Part shown: positions 38,905 to 48,016 of the stretch, in pieces
Position numbering within the stretch: the first letter of the stretch is position 1
Layout of the letters: every line of letters starts with the position of its first letter
NCBI RefSeq assembly: GCF_002240565.1
Contig: NZ_MZMO01000001.1
Coordinates: forward strand, 310,001-374,000
Length of the DNA: 64,000 nucleotides
Origin: Clavibacter michiganensis subsp. insidiosus
GTDB lineage: Bacteria; Actinomycetota; Actinomycetes; Actinomycetales; Microbacteriaceae
Reading direction: 5' to 3'
The notes under the pieces: model-generated
The model's input: the letters and a program-made list of their open reading frames with translations, nothing else
Told to the model about the DNA's origin: nothing
Databases searched by the model: none
Made by a program: the position numbers and the translations under genes

Positions 38905-40422
38905 ATGGGCCTCGCCTCGCACCGCCTCCCCACCGCGCTGGCCGGCTGCCTGCTGCTCGTCCTCGGCGCGGCGACCCCGGCGGCGGCCTCCCCCGCCGCG
39001 GCCTCCCCCGCCGCGGAGACCGCGGCGTCCGCCGCGTCCATCGCGTCGTCGGCGGACGCCGCGGGCTCCGCCGTGCACGGCGACCGGCGGGTCGTCCGGG
39101 AGCCGGTCGCGCCGACCACCACGTGCGCCACCGTCCCGGCCCAGGTGCCCATGTCCGGGCGGCAGGCGTCGGCGGCCGACGAGGCGCACGCGCCGGACAC
39201 CGCGCGCATCCAGGCCGCCCTGGACCGGTGCGCGGGATCCGGCGGAGCGGTGCTGCTGGCCGCCTCGAGCACCACGGCGGCGTTCCTCAGCGCGCCCGTC
39301 ACGGTGCGCGTCGGGGAGGTGCTCGTCCTCGCTCCCTCCGTGGTGCTGCACGCCTCCCGGAACGCCGCCGACTACCAGGTGGCGGGACGCGGGAAGTGCG
39401 GCACCATCGCCGGCGCGGGCGACGGCTGCCGGCCGTTCCTCGACCTGTCGTCGCGCTCCGGGATCGACTCGAGCACGGCGCCCGGCATGAGCCAGGGGCG
39501 GATCGACGGCCGCGGCGACCTCCCCATCCTCGGCCAGGCCATCAGCTGGTGGCAGCTGGCGGCGAGCGCCAAGCAGGCCGGCAAGCAGAACGTGCCCCGG
39601 CTCGTCGTCGCGACGCGGGCGGACGAGGTGACGCTGCACGACGTGGACCTCGTCGACTCGCCCGGCACGCACGTGTCCTTCGACCACGGCGACGGCTTCA
39701 CCGTGTGGGGCGTGCGGATCCGCACACCCGCGGGCGCCCGCAACACGGACGGCATCGATCCCGCGGGGGCGACCGACGTGACCATCGCCCGCTCGTGGAT
39801 CAGCGCCGGCGACGACGGCATCGCCCTCAAGGCGGGCACCGAGGCGTCCACGCACATCAGCGTCCTCGACGACCACCTGTTCGGCACGCACGGCGTCGCG
39901 ATCGGCAGCGAGACGATGGCCGGGGTGAGCGACGTGCTCGTCGCCGGCGTCACCGTCAGCGGGCGGGACGCCTTCGGGGCGCTGTCCGTCGCGGCCGGCG
40001 GCGTGCGCATCAAGAGCAGCGCCGAGTCCGGCGGCCTCGTGCAGGACGTGGAGTACCGCGACGTGTGCGTCGACGAGGTGAAGTACCCCCTGGTGTTCGA
40101 CCCGAGCTACTCGGAGAAGGTCGGATCCTCGATCCCCTCGTTCACGCGGATCGTGGTGGACGGCTTCCGCGCGACGCGCTCGCTGCACCTGGCCTCGTCG
40201 GCGCTCGAGGGCTTCGACGCGGCGCACCCGCTGGGCCTGGAGCTCCGCCGCACGTCGGTCGACGCCGCGCGGGTCGACATGGCCGTCGCCGACATCACGA
40301 CGGCCGGCGCGACCTTCGGGGGCGTGCCGCTGGCGTCCCCGCGGCCCGACGTGCGGGTGACCGCGGGTCCCGACGCGGGAGCGCCGCCGACCTGCGCGTT
40401 CCCCGCCTTCCCCACCCTCTGA
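38905..40422 (+). CDS. Secreted polygalacturonase, glycoside hydrolase family 28
   Basis: 505 aa with a Sec signal peptide (1-28, ending TPAAA-S) and an Ala/Ser-rich linker (~29-60). The rest is a right-handed beta-helix with all four GH28 signatures: NTD (280-282, within NTDGID), DD (303-304, AGDDG), HG of the GTHG loop (329-330) and RIK (368-370). Both catalytic aspartates and the substrate-binding Arg/Lys are present, so hydrolysis of homogalacturonan or a related pectic polymer is well supported. This is a plant cell-wall-degrading enzyme of the type used by plant pathogens and endophytes. GGAAGGG precedes ATG 38905. Confidence 0.92.
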   Translation: MGLASHRLPTALAGCLLLVLGAATPAAASPAAASPAAETAASAASIASSADAAGSAVHGDRRVVREPVAPTTTCATVPAQVPMSGRQASAADEAHAPDTARIQAALDRCAGSGGAVLLAASSTTAAFLSAPVTVRVGEVLVLAPSVVLHASRNAADYQVAGRGKCGTIAGAGDGCRPFLDLSSRSGIDSSTAPGMSQGRIDGRGDLPILGQAISWWQLAASAKQAGKQNVPRLVVATRADEVTLHDVDLVDSPGTHVSFDHGDGFTVWGVRIRTPAGARNTDGIDPAGATDVTIARSWISAGDDGIALKAGTEASTHISVLDDHLFGTHGVAIGSETMAGVSDVLVAGVTVSGRDAFGALSVAAGGVRIKSSAESGGLVQDVEYRDVCVDEVKYPLVFDPSYSEKVGSSIPSFTRIVVDGFRATRSLHLASSALEGFDAAHPLGLELRRTSVDAARVDMAVADITTAGATFGGVPLASPRPDVRVTAGPDAGAPPTCAFPAFPTL

Positions 40423-40491
40423 CCCGGGGGCGGCCATCCGCCGGGCGGGGCCGGGACGCGGGATCCGACCCAGGCGGCGAGCCGCGCGGCC

Positions 40492-41136
40492 TCAGCTCGC
40501 GGAGTCGTCCGCGGCGTCCTCGTCACGGTCGGCCGCGTCCGCGTCCGTCGTCGAGCTCGCCTCGGCCGCCGCGGCCGCGTGCCGGCCGGCGGGGGAGAGC
40601 ACCTGCTCGTGGCGGGCGGCGAGGGCCTCGAGGCCGTCGTGCGCGGCGACGCGGACGGAGGTGTCGGGATCCGTCAGCGCGCGACGGATGACCTCCTCGT
40701 CGGCCGGGGATCCGACGGCGCCGAGCGCGCGGAGGGCGGCGCCGCGGACGCGGGCGTTCTCGTCGGTGACGAGCACGGTGAGGGCGCGCACCAGCGGCAG
40801 CTGCCGGGTCGCGACGACCTTCGCGCACGCCTCGCGCACGCGCCAGGCGCGGTTCGTCAGGTTCTTCTCGACGACCTTCGCGGCCTCGGGAGTCCAGGCG
40901 TAGAGGAGCGCGCGGGCGCCCCAGGCCTCGGGCCAGTAGAGGGGAGGAGCGCCGTTGAGGATCCCGCGGGCGTGGCGTCCGCCGACGAGCAGCAGGAAGT
41001 CGTCGCCCTCGTACAGCCCGTCCAGCAGGCCCATCGCCCGCAGGGCGACCTCCCGCTCGCTCGTGCGCGACACCGCGTCGCTCATGCGCGTCGCGAGGGA
41101 GTCCTCGCGACGGCGGGGGTCATCTCCGTCAGCCAT
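40492..41136 (-). CDS. HEAT-repeat domain protein
   Basis: 214 aa helical protein with HEAT-like repeats at ~85-115 (KVVEKNLTNRAWRVREACAKVVA), ~115-145 (ALTVLVTDENARVRGAALRALGA) and ~145-175 (VIRRALTDPDTSVRVAAHDGLEALA). The N-terminal ~35 residues are charged and the last ~35 acidic and low-complexity. Such repeats form protein-binding surfaces; no partner is indicated. TACGGT lies 7 bp before ATG 41136, close to the leaderless pattern. Confidence 0.75.
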   Translation of the reverse strand: MADGDDPRRREDSLATRMSDAVSRTSEREVALRAMGLLDGLYEGDDFLLLVGGRHARGILNGAPPLYWPEAWGARALLYAWTPEAAKVVEKNLTNRAWRVREACAKVVATRQLPLVRALTVLVTDENARVRGAALRALGAVGSPADEEVIRRALTDPDTSVRVAAHDGLEALAARHEQVLSPAGRHAAAAAEASSTTDADAADRDEDAADDSAS

Positions 41137-41197
41137 GCGGACAACCGTATCGGCTGCGGCAGGCGCGGCCCGCCGCCCGGGAGCGGCGGGCGGTGGA

Positions 41198-42307
41198 TCA
41201 CCCGGCCTGCGTGTCGAAGAGCAGCCCCAGCAGGTAGGTGGCCCCGGCCGCGCCGAACCCGATGAGCAGCTGGCGTCCCGCGCGGCGCAGCGGCGGGCCG
41301 CCCGAGAGGAGGCCGGTGACGGCGCCCGTGATCGACAGCGCGATCGCCACGAGCACGCACGCGACCGCGAGGGCCGCGAGGCCCTGGAGGCCGAAGAGGT
41401 AGGGGAGCACGGGGATCACGGCGCCGGACGCGAAGAAGCAGAAGCTCGAGATGGCCGCGCCCCAGGCGGTGCCGACGCTCTCGTGGTCGTCCTCCGGCGC
41501 GGCGACGCCCGCGATGGTGACGGGGATCGGCCGGGTCTCGGCCGCGAGGTCGCGCAGCACCTCGTCGGCATGGGCCAGCGCCTCCTCCTCGGTCATGCCG
41601 CGGGCGCGGTAGACGAGGGCGAGCTCGTTGGCGTCGACGTCGAGGTGCGGGAGGGCGTCGCGCGTGCCCGGATCCGGGGCCGAGGCCTCGAGCAGCTCGC
41701 GCTGGGAGCGCACCGACACGAACTCGCCCGCGCCCATCGAGAGCGCGCCGGCGAGCAGGCCCGCGAGGCCCGTGGCGAGGATCACGGCGTTGGGCACGCC
41801 CGTGGCCGTGATGCCGAGGACGAGCGCGAGGTTGCTGACGAGCCCGTCGTTGGCGCCGAACACGGCGGCGCGGAACGTGCCCGAGAGGCGCATCCGGCCG
41901 CGGGTGGCGAGGCCGCGGACGACCTCCTCGTGCACGCGCTCGTCGGCGGCCATCGCGTCGGTCGCGTCGGCGTCGTCCGCGTAGGGGGAGCGGCTCTCGG
42001 CGCGCTGGGCGAGGGCGAGCACGAAGACGGATCCGAAGCGGCGGGCGAGCAGCCCGAGGATCCGGGTGCGGATGTCGCCGCGCACGGGCCTGCCGACGCG
42101 GTCGCCGAGCAGCTCGATCCAGTGGTCGGCGTGGCGGCCCTCGGCCTCGGCGAGGGCGAGCAGGATCTCGCGCTCCTCGCCCGTGCGGCGGCCGGCGAGG
42201 TCGCGGTAGACGGCGGCCTCGGCGCGCTCGTCGGCGAGGTGCTGCCGCCAGCGGCGCACCTGCGCGGGCGTCGGATCGGGCGTTCGGGCAGGGGGCATGG
42301 CCGTCAT
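41198..42307 (-). CDS. Ferritin-like/VIT1-CCC1 fusion metal transporter
   Basis: 369 aa two-part protein. Residues ~15-140 are a ferritin-like four-helix domain with carboxylate/His ligands (LADERAEAAVYRDLA, EAEGRHADHWIELL, DERVHEEVV). Residues ~145-369 form the VIT1/CCC1 transporter with five membrane helices and the signature AAVFGANDGLVSNLALVLG and GAGEFVSVRSQ. This layout is known from MbfA/VIT proteins that export or sequester Fe2+/Mn2+. ATG 42307 (GGAGG 4 bp upstream) is preferred over the second ATG at 42298. In the 257-bp upstream gap I see no metal riboswitch or clear regulator box. Confidence 0.88.
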   Translation of the reverse strand: MTAMPPARTPDPTPAQVRRWRQHLADERAEAAVYRDLAGRRTGEEREILLALAEAEGRHADHWIELLGDRVGRPVRGDIRTRILGLLARRFGSVFVLALAQRAESRSPYADDADATDAMAADERVHEEVVRGLATRGRMRLSGTFRAAVFGANDGLVSNLALVLGITATGVPNAVILATGLAGLLAGALSMGAGEFVSVRSQRELLEASAPDPGTRDALPHLDVDANELALVYRARGMTEEEALAHADEVLRDLAAETRPIPVTIAGVAAPEDDHESVGTAWGAAISSFCFFASGAVIPVLPYLFGLQGLAALAVACVLVAIALSITGAVTGLLSGGPPLRRAGRQLLIGFGAAGATYLLGLLFDTQAG

Positions 42308-42564
42308 GGGTCCTCCGGTCGGGCGACGGCCGGGAACCTCAGAGGCTCTCCGGCCGACGCGACGGCGCATCGCGCGCCTGTCGTTCGTCTGGCCGAAGGT
42401 CTCGTCCGCCCGCCTCGCTCGTGCTCCATGGCGGGTGATGCACCGGGCCCGGGGGCCAGCATGTCGACGCATCGCCGTCCGGCTCGAAGGCCGGGGGGAC
42501 TACTCCCCTTCGAGAGGAGACCCTAGCGCACGGCCCCGGGCGCCCCGGGCCGGGTCGGGCCGGC

Positions 42565-43434
42565 TCAGGCCGGCGGCAGCAGCACGATGACCAGCGGCAG
42601 CACGGGCAGCGCGCACGCCACCGCGCACAGCAGGCGCAGCGCGACCCGGTGCCCGCCGCGGGGGTGGCGCATGCGGTCGGCGCGGAGGGCGGAGAGGCCG
42701 CCGTCGGGATCCAGCTTGCGGAGCGCCGCGGCGACCGTGGCCGGCCCGGCGACGCGGGCGGCGTGGTCGTCGGCGATGAACTCGATGGCGATGGTGGTGG
42801 AGAGCGCGAGGCGCTGGCTGGCGGGCAGCGCCGGGAGGATCGCGCGCGAGACCTGGGCGATCCGCACCGCGAGCGCGTGCCGCTGCTCGAGGTGCGCGGT
42901 CTCGTGCTCGAGCACGGCCGCGAGCTCGTCGTCGTCGAGGCGGGCGCGCGCCTCGGTGGTGAGGAGGATCACGCCGGTGGCGGGGGAGAGCGCGGCGAGC
43001 GGCACGTCGGACTCCACGATCCGCGCGTCGCGCCCCGCCACCCGGTACGGCCGCGACGCGAGCAGCAGCGTCGCCACCTCGCCCGCGCGCTCCCGGGCCT
43101 CGCGCACCACCCGTCCGCCCTCCTCGACGATGCGGAAGAGCAGCACGCCGAGCACGCCCGCGGCCACGTACGCCAGCGGGATGGCGGCGAGGGGTGCCGT
43201 GTCCGCGTCCTGCTGCGGGCCGGCTCCCGCCTGCATCGCCATGCCCTGGTGGATGAGGAGCCCGAGCCCGGATCCGAGGCTCAGCACCGCGGTGACGAGG
43301 AACCCGTGCCAGGCGGCCAGCATCGCGACGGGTCGCTGGGCCACGAGCGGCAGGCGGCCGAGGAGGAGCGGCGCCAGCAGAGTGACGGTGACGTAGCACT
43401 CGAGCAGGAGCACCGCGCGGACCGTGTCGGTCAC
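42565..43434 (-). CDS. M56/M48-type membrane metallopeptidase
   Basis: 289 aa. Four or so membrane helices (about 8-30, 36-60, 83-102, 265-287) flank a cytosol-facing peptidase domain with the zinc motif HETAH in VLEHETAHLEQRH (~178) and a downstream Glu (EFIADDHA) as third ligand. This is the BlaR1/MecR1-like M56 or M48 family; the penicillin-sensor domain is absent. Members often pair with a BlaI repressor, but none is adjacent; the gene upstream encodes a MarR protein. The substrate is unknown. GTG start with GGAGCG upstream. Confidence 0.82.
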   Translation of the reverse strand: MTDTVRAVLLLECYVTVTLLAPLLLGRLPLVAQRPVAMLAAWHGFLVTAVLSLGSGLGLLIHQGMAMQAGAGPQQDADTAPLAAIPLAYVAAGVLGVLLFRIVEEGGRVVREARERAGEVATLLLASRPYRVAGRDARIVESDVPLAALSPATGVILLTTEARARLDDDELAAVLEHETAHLEQRHALAVRIAQVSRAILPALPASQRLALSTTIAIEFIADDHAARVAGPATVAAALRKLDPDGGLSALRADRMRHPRGGHRVALRLLCAVACALPVLPLVIVLLPPA

Positions 43435-43503
43435 TGGTCGCGCTCCGATCGGGTGGTGCGGTGATGCGGGGAGCCGGTGGCGCGGGGTGCGGGGACGGCG
43501 GGT

Positions 43504-43965
43504 CTAGATGGTCTCGGGGAGCGCCTTCGCGTTGTCGATGACCTGGCTCAGCACGGTCTTGAGGCCCTCGAGCTGCTCCTCCGTCATGGAGAGGCGGTCG
43601 CGGATCTGCTGCGGGATGGCGACGGCCCTCTCGCGGAGCTCGCGGCCCTGGTCGGTGAGGCCGATCTCCAGCACGCGCTCGTCCGTGGCCCGGCGCACGC
43701 GCCACACGTGGCCCATGGCCTCCAACCGCTTGAGGAGCGGGGAGAGCGTGGCGCTGTCGAGCTGGAGCTCGTGGCTCAGGTCCTTGACCGAGCGCGGCCC
43801 GCGGGCCCAGAGCGCGAGGAGCACGAGGTACTGGGGGTGGGTGAGCCCCAGCGGGTCGAGGATGGGTCGGTAGAGGGCGGTCACGCTGCGGGCGGCGACG
43901 ACGAGCGAGTAGCTGACCTGCCTGTCGAGCGCGAGCGGGTCCTGCAGGTCCTGCGGTGTTGACAT
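43504..43965 (-). CDS. MarR-family transcriptional regulator
   Basis: 153 aa winged-helix protein. The recognition region is SVKDLSHELQLDSATLSPLLKRLEAMGHVWR with the wing RATDERVLEIGLTDQG. The layout is close to OhrR, but the N-terminal redox Cys of OhrR is absent (VSYSLVVAARS in its place), so a peroxide-sensing role is not supported. GGAGG 7 bp before ATG 43965 sets the start. It lies 69 bp upstream of the metallopeptidase gene and may control it. Confidence 0.85.
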   Translation of the reverse strand: MSTPQDLQDPLALDRQVSYSLVVAARSVTALYRPILDPLGLTHPQYLVLLALWARGPRSVKDLSHELQLDSATLSPLLKRLEAMGHVWRVRRATDERVLEIGLTDQGRELRERAVAIPQQIRDRLSMTEEQLEGLKTVLSQVIDNAKALPETI

Positions 43966-44078
43966 GGTTCCTCCGCGGGTCATTCTGTCACTCCGTGTTG
44001 CTAACCCCGGGGCGATGGGGCTCCGGCAGCCGGATCTGTGGAAAGGCTCCTGCTTGTGAGGGATTCGGAGCGGCGGCC

Positions 44079-44795
44079 TCAGGCGGCGGGTCGCGCGGCC
44101 GTCGGGAGCAGGCGGGCCTCGAGCTCGGCCGCCGTCTCGACCACGGCGATGGTGCCCGCGGCCTCCGCCGGGCTGCCGTAGCCCCAGCCGACCATCACCG
44201 TCGGGATCCCGTGGGCGGCCGCCCCGAGCACGTCGTGCTCGCGGTCGCCCACCATCACGACGTTGCCGAGGTCGGTCCCGTCCGCGCGCAGCCGGCGGAG
44301 GGCCTCCTCAATGACGTCGGCCTTCGCGGATCGCACCTCGTCCTCGCTCGCGCCGCAGATCTCGGTGAAGAGGTCGGCGATGCCGTAGTGGTCGAGCACG
44401 CGGCGGGCCTGCGACTCGGGCTTGCTCGTAGCGAGGGCGAGGGGGATGCCGGCCGCGTGGATCGCGCGCAGCACCTCGGGCACGCCCGCGTACACCGAGC
44501 TGTCGAAGACGCCGCCACCCGCGTAGCCCTCGCGGTAGTGGGCGAGCGCGCGCTGCTGGGCGTCGTCGTCCATGCCGGCGAGGTCGCGGAACGAGTCGAG
44601 GATGGGCGGGCCCACGTACTCGAGGAGCTGCGCCGGGCCGGGCACGGGGAGGCCCATGAACACGAGGGTCTCCGCGAGCTGCGCCGTGATGCCGGGAGCC
44701 GAGTCGGTGATGGTGCCGTCGAGGTCGAAGAGGATGCAGCTCCAGGGCGCGGAGCCCGCGACGGGGGAGGGCGTGGACGTGTCGGGTGCGGTCAC
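44079..44795 (-). CDS. HAD-family phosphatase (phosphoglycolate phosphatase-like)
   Basis: 238 aa HAD hydrolase: motif I ILFDLDGTITDSA (nucleophile Asp ~24), motif II LATSKPE (~126), motif III Lys in SAKADVIEEAL and motif IV VMVGDREHD (~180). The cap is the C1 helical type seen in Gph/PGP and YjjG-like phosphatases. It is likely to dephosphorylate a small phosphorylated metabolite; phosphoglycolate is the default guess only. GTG 44795 with TAAGGT 6 bp upstream indicates a leaderless mRNA. Confidence 0.87.
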   Translation of the reverse strand: MTAPDTSTPSPVAGSAPWSCILFDLDGTITDSAPGITAQLAETLVFMGLPVPGPAQLLEYVGPPILDSFRDLAGMDDDAQQRALAHYREGYAGGGVFDSSVYAGVPEVLRAIHAAGIPLALATSKPESQARRVLDHYGIADLFTEICGASEDEVRSAKADVIEEALRRLRADGTDLGNVVMVGDREHDVLGAAAHGIPTVMVGWGYGSPAEAAGTIAVVETAAELEARLLPTAARPAA

Positions 44796-44801
44796 GCTGC
44801 C

Positions 44802-44807
44802 ACCTTA
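44802..44807 (-). promoter_or_regulatory. Leaderless -10 box of the HAD gene
   Basis: TAAGGT on the minus strand, 6 bp before GTG 44795. Confidence 0.55.
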
Positions 44808-44850
44808 CGAGGGTCGATCGGATGCCCGCCGGGAGCGCCCCGAGGCGGGA

Positions 44851-45546
44851 TCAGAACAGGCGCGCGTGCCCGTCGTCCATGCCGCGCATGGCGTCGTAGT
44901 CGAGGAGGAGGCAGCGGATGCCGCGGTCCTCGGCGAGCGTGCGGGCCTGGGGCTTGATCTCCTGCGCGGCGTAGACGCCCGTGACCGGCGCGAGGTGCGG
45001 ATCCCGGTTCATCAGCTCGAGGTAGCGCGTGAGCTGCTCGACGCCGTCGATGTCGCCGCGGCGCTTCAGCTCGACGGCGACCGACTTGCCGCTCGCGTCG
45101 CGCGCGAGGATGTCGACGGGCCCGATGGCGGTCATGTACTCGCGGCGCACCAGCTCGTGGCCGTCGCCCAGCAGGTGGATCTGCTCCGCCAGCAGCTTCT
45201 GCAGGTGCGCCTCCACGCCGTCCTTCACGAGGCCCGGGTCGAGGCCGAGGTCGTGCGCGGAGTCGTGCAGCACCTCGTGGATCGAGACGACGAGCATGTC
45301 GGCCGTCTTCGGCTGCACGACGCGCCAGATCTCGCGGACGCCCGCGAGCGCCTGGTCGTCGTCGGGCTCGACCTCGACGATGGTGCAGGGCGGGCTCATC
45401 CAGTTGAGCGGCTTGTAGGAGCCGCCGTCCGAGTGGACGAGGAGGCTCCCGTCGGCCTTGACCATGAGGAGGCGGGTGGCGAGGGGGAGATGCGCGCTGA
45501 GGCGGCCGGCGTAGTCGACGGAGCAGCGGGCGATGACGAGACGCAC
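44851..45546 (-). CDS. nucS: Endonuclease NucS
   Basis: 231 aa. The N-terminal DNA-binding domain starts [21 protein letters not shown] and the C-terminal RecB-like nuclease domain has the D-ExK core: GPVDILARD then [10 protein letters not shown] (about 146-166) and the QLTRYLE segment. NucS cleaves mismatched DNA and is the basis of the non-canonical mismatch repair of actinobacteria that lack MutS/MutL. GTG 45546 with TAGGCT 6 bp upstream. Confidence 0.95.
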   Translation of the reverse strand: MRLVIARCSVDYAGRLSAHLPLATRLLMVKADGSLLVHSDGGSYKPLNWMSPPCTIVEVEPDDDQALAGVREIWRVVQPKTADMLVVSIHEVLHDSAHDLGLDPGLVKDGVEAHLQKLLAEQIHLLGDGHELVRREYMTAIGPVDILARDASGKSVAVELKRRGDIDGVEQLTRYLELMNRDPHLAPVTGVYAAQEIKPQARTLAEDRGIRCLLLDYDAMRGMDDGHARLF

Positions 45547-45552
45547 CCGGCG

Positions 45553-45558
45553 AGCCTA
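45553..45558 (-). promoter_or_regulatory. Leaderless -10 box of nucS
   Basis: TAGGCT on the minus strand, 6 bp before GTG 45546. It overlaps the stop region of the upstream EamA gene. Confidence 0.6.
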
Positions 45559-46632
45559 TCCGGGCGTCGGAGGGGTGCGCGTCGCGGCGGGGGCGGCGGC
45601 GGTGCCCGCGCCGGGTGCGGCGGTCGCGGCGGTCGCGGCTGCCCGGGCGGCGGATCCACGTCCGCCGCGCCGGCGGCCCTGGGACAGGAGCACGCCGAGC
45701 AGCACGAGGACGGCGCCGGCGGGCTCGTTCCAGTGGAGGGTCTCGCCGAGCACGAGGATCCCGAGCGCGACGCCCACGACCGGCGTGATGTACGTGACGG
45801 TCGAGGTGGCGGTGGGCCCCCAGGCGAGGAGCACGTTCATGTTCCAGAGGTACGCGAGGCCCGTGCCGACCACGCCCAGCACCACGAGGCTCAGCACGAC
45901 GGGGAGGTCGAGCGAGACCGGGCCGGTCGCGAGGAACGGGGTCGCGACGACCATCGCGGCGGCGCCCATGCCGATCTGCATGAACGCGGTCACGACGCCG
46001 GGGATGCCGCGGTGCGTGAGGAAGCGGCGGAGGTAGCCGAAGGTGATCCCGTAGCAGAGGGCCGCGCCGAGGCACGCGAGCTGGCCGGCGAGCTCGAGCA
46101 GCGGCTCGCCGGACGCGGCGGCCTCCGCGCTCGGGGCCAGGCGCCACGGTCCGATGATCACGACGACGCCCACGATCCCGAGCGCGATGCCCGCGAGCTG
46201 CCGCCGGCCGAGCTTCTCGACGCGGAAGGCGAGGGTCGCGAGGAGCGCCGTCATGATCGGCGTGGTCGCGTTGTAGATGCTCGCGACGCCCGACGTGACG
46301 TGCTGCTCGGCCCACGCGAACAGCGAGTACGGGATGGCGGATCCGACGACGCCGACGACCGCGAAGTGCAGCCACACGACGCGCTCCTTCGGCAGCGGCA
46401 GACGGCGCGCGGCGACGATCAGGCCGAGCGCGATGGCGCCGAGCACGAGCCGCGTCCACGACACCTGGCCGAACGAGACGCCCTCGAGCGCGACCTTCAT
46501 GAAGAGGAAGCTCGCGCCCCACACGGTGCCCATCGCGGCGAACTGGACGGCGACGCGGCGGCCGCCGGGGAGCGCGAGCGGCGAGGCGGCGGAGGCGGGT
46601 GCGGAGGGCGCCGGTGCGCCGCGGGGTGTCAC
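45556..46632 (-). CDS. EamA-family (DMT) transporter
   Basis: 358 aa with ten hydrophobic segments arranged as two EamA repeats (~30-160 and ~180-310): GTVWGASFLFMKVAL opens the first, and GLAYLWNMNVLLAWGPTATSTVTYITPVVGVALG ends the second. RhaT/YdcZ-like exporters of amino acids or metabolites belong here. The last ~40 residues are an Ala/Gly/Thr-rich cytoplasmic tail. GTG 46632 has TACGCT 6 bp upstream. Confidence 0.88.
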   Translation of the reverse strand: MTPRGAPAPSAPASAASPLALPGGRRVAVQFAAMGTVWGASFLFMKVALEGVSFGQVSWTRLVLGAIALGLIVAARRLPLPKERVVWLHFAVVGVVGSAIPYSLFAWAEQHVTSGVASIYNATTPIMTALLATLAFRVEKLGRRQLAGIALGIVGVVVIIGPWRLAPSAEAAASGEPLLELAGQLACLGAALCYGITFGYLRRFLTHRGIPGVVTAFMQIGMGAAAMVVATPFLATGPVSLDLPVVLSLVVLGVVGTGLAYLWNMNVLLAWGPTATSTVTYITPVVGVALGILVLGETLHWNEPAGAVLVLLGVLLSQGRRRGGRGSAARAAATAATAAPGAGTAAAPAATRTPPTPG

Positions 46633-46638
46633 GTCGTC

Positions 46639-46644
46639 AGCGTA
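46639..46644 (-). promoter_or_regulatory. Leaderless -10 box of the EamA gene
   Basis: TACGCT on the minus strand, 6 bp before GTG 46632. Confidence 0.55.
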
Positions 46645-46733
46645 TCGGCGGGGTACGGCCTCCCCGCATGCGGGCGGGCGGCCACGCGGCGGTCACCGGG
46701 CCCGCGACCTCGTGCCCGTGCTTCCATGTCCGG

Positions 46734-47444
46734 ATGCGCCTGCACATCGACGAGACCGGTTCCGGGCCGCGCGCGGCCGTCCTGCTCCACGGGCTGATGG
46801 GATCCGCCGAGAGCTGGTGGCGCATCGCGCCCCTCCTCGCGGCGCGCGGCTACCGGGTGCTGGCGGTGGATCTGCCCGGCCACGGCCTCTCCGACCGCGA
46901 TCCCGCGCTGACCGTCCCGCGGGCGGCCGACGCGGTGACGCGCGCCGTCGCGGATGCGGGGGTCGCGCGGCCCGCGCTCGCGATCGGGCACTCGTTCGGC
47001 GGGATCGTGCTCGGGGAGGCCTTCCCCGAACGGCGCCCCGAGGTGGTCGTCTACGTCGATGCGCCGCTCGCGCCGGGTGGCGGCGGTGACCCCGTCGAGA
47101 TCCAGGCCGCCTACGAGCGCGACCGCCGGAACCGCACGGCCGAGGCGCTGCGGATCTCGCGGCCGGAGTACTCCGACCGCGATCGCGAGGTCGAGGGCCG
47201 CGCCGCGGAGCGCTTCGATCCCGCCACCGCTGCCGCGCTCGCCGCGGTCCCGTCGTACGCGTGGCAGCCGGAGCCGGGATCCATCGTCGTGCGCGCGGAC
47301 CCGAGCCGCTTCGTGAGCGCGGAGGAGGCCGCGCGCCTCGCGGCGTCGGGCGTCGACGTGCGGGGCATCCCCGGCGCCGCGCACTCGGTCTGGTACAGCC
47401 ACTTCGACGCGTTCACGTCGGCGCTGCCGGAGGCGTTCGGCTGA
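46734..47444 (+). CDS. Alpha/beta hydrolase
   Basis: 236 aa alpha/beta-hydrolase: oxyanion VLLHGLMGSAESWW (~16-29), DLPGHGLS (~46-53), nucleophile in IGHSFGG (Ser ~86) and His in PGAAHSVWYSH (~217). The acid residue is less clear (VRADPSRF ~188). No signal peptide. Typical of small esterases or lactonases; substrate unknown. ATG 46734 starts exactly at the first beta strand. Confidence 0.85.
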   Translation: MRLHIDETGSGPRAAVLLHGLMGSAESWWRIAPLLAARGYRVLAVDLPGHGLSDRDPALTVPRAADAVTRAVADAGVARPALAIGHSFGGIVLGEAFPERRPEVVVYVDAPLAPGGGGDPVEIQAAYERDRRNRTAEALRISRPEYSDRDREVEGRAAERFDPATAAALAAVPSYAWQPEPGSIVVRADPSRFVSAEEAARLAASGVDVRGIPGAAHSVWYSHFDAFTSALPEAFG

Positions 47445-47497
47445 TCCCGGTCCCGCGCGGCGGCGCGCGGGCCGCCCGCGCGTGGGAGGCTCGAGCG

Positions 47498-48016
47498 ATG
47501 ACGACGACGCCCGCCCCCGTGCTCGTCACGGCGCGGTTCGCGCTCGAGCCGCTGGTGGTCGGGCACGCGCGGGAGATGGTCGGCGTGCTCGCGGATCCGG
47601 CGCTGTACCGCTTCACCGGGGGCGCGCCGCCGTCGCCCGCCGCGCTCGAGGCCCGGTTCGCGCGGCAGGCGGCGGGGCGCTCGCCGGACGGATCCGCGCG
47701 GTGGCTCGTGTGGATCCTCCGCGAGCGCGCGTCGGGGCGCGCGGCCGGGTTCGTGCAGGCGACCGTGACCGGCGAGGCGCCGACGCGCGTGGCCGAGGTG
47801 GCGTGGCTGGTCGGGACCGCGGCGCAGGGATCCGGCGCGGCGGCCGAGTGCGCGGACGCGATGGTCGAGTGGCTGCGGGAGGGCGGCGTCGGGATCGTGC
47901 GGGCGCACATCCACCCGGATCACGCGGCGTCCGCGGCCGTGGCCCGGCGGCTCGGCCTCGCGCCCACCGACGAGCGCGTCGACGGCGAGGTCCGCTGGGA
48001 ATCGCAGGCGGGCTAG
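47498..48016 (+). CDS. GNAT-family N-acetyltransferase
   Basis: 172 aa acetyl-CoA-dependent acyltransferase of the RimJ-type GNAT group: TARFALEPLVVGHAREM at the start, strand VAEVAWLVG (~102) and the acetyl-CoA loop in GTAAQGSGAAAECADAM, then HIHPDHAASAAVARRLGL. The substrate is unknown. GAGGCT 6 bp upstream is a weak -10 match. Its stop overlaps by 4 bp the stop of the convergent GNAT gene. Confidence 0.83.
   Translation: MTTTPAPVLVTARFALEPLVVGHAREMVGVLADPALYRFTGGAPPSPAALEARFARQAAGRSPDGSARWLVWILRERASGRAAGFVQATVTGEAPTRVAEVAWLVGTAAQGSGAAAECADAMVEWLREGGVGIVRAHIHPDHAASAAVARRLGLAPTDERVDGEVRWESQAG

Noticed and set aside
42308..42564. Manganese riboswitch upstream of the VIT1-type gene
   Set aside because: I could not find the conserved yybP-ykoY loops. 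G/C-rich hairpins there are not specific.
43504..43965. OhrR peroxide sensor
   Set aside because: The essential N-terminal cysteine is missing.
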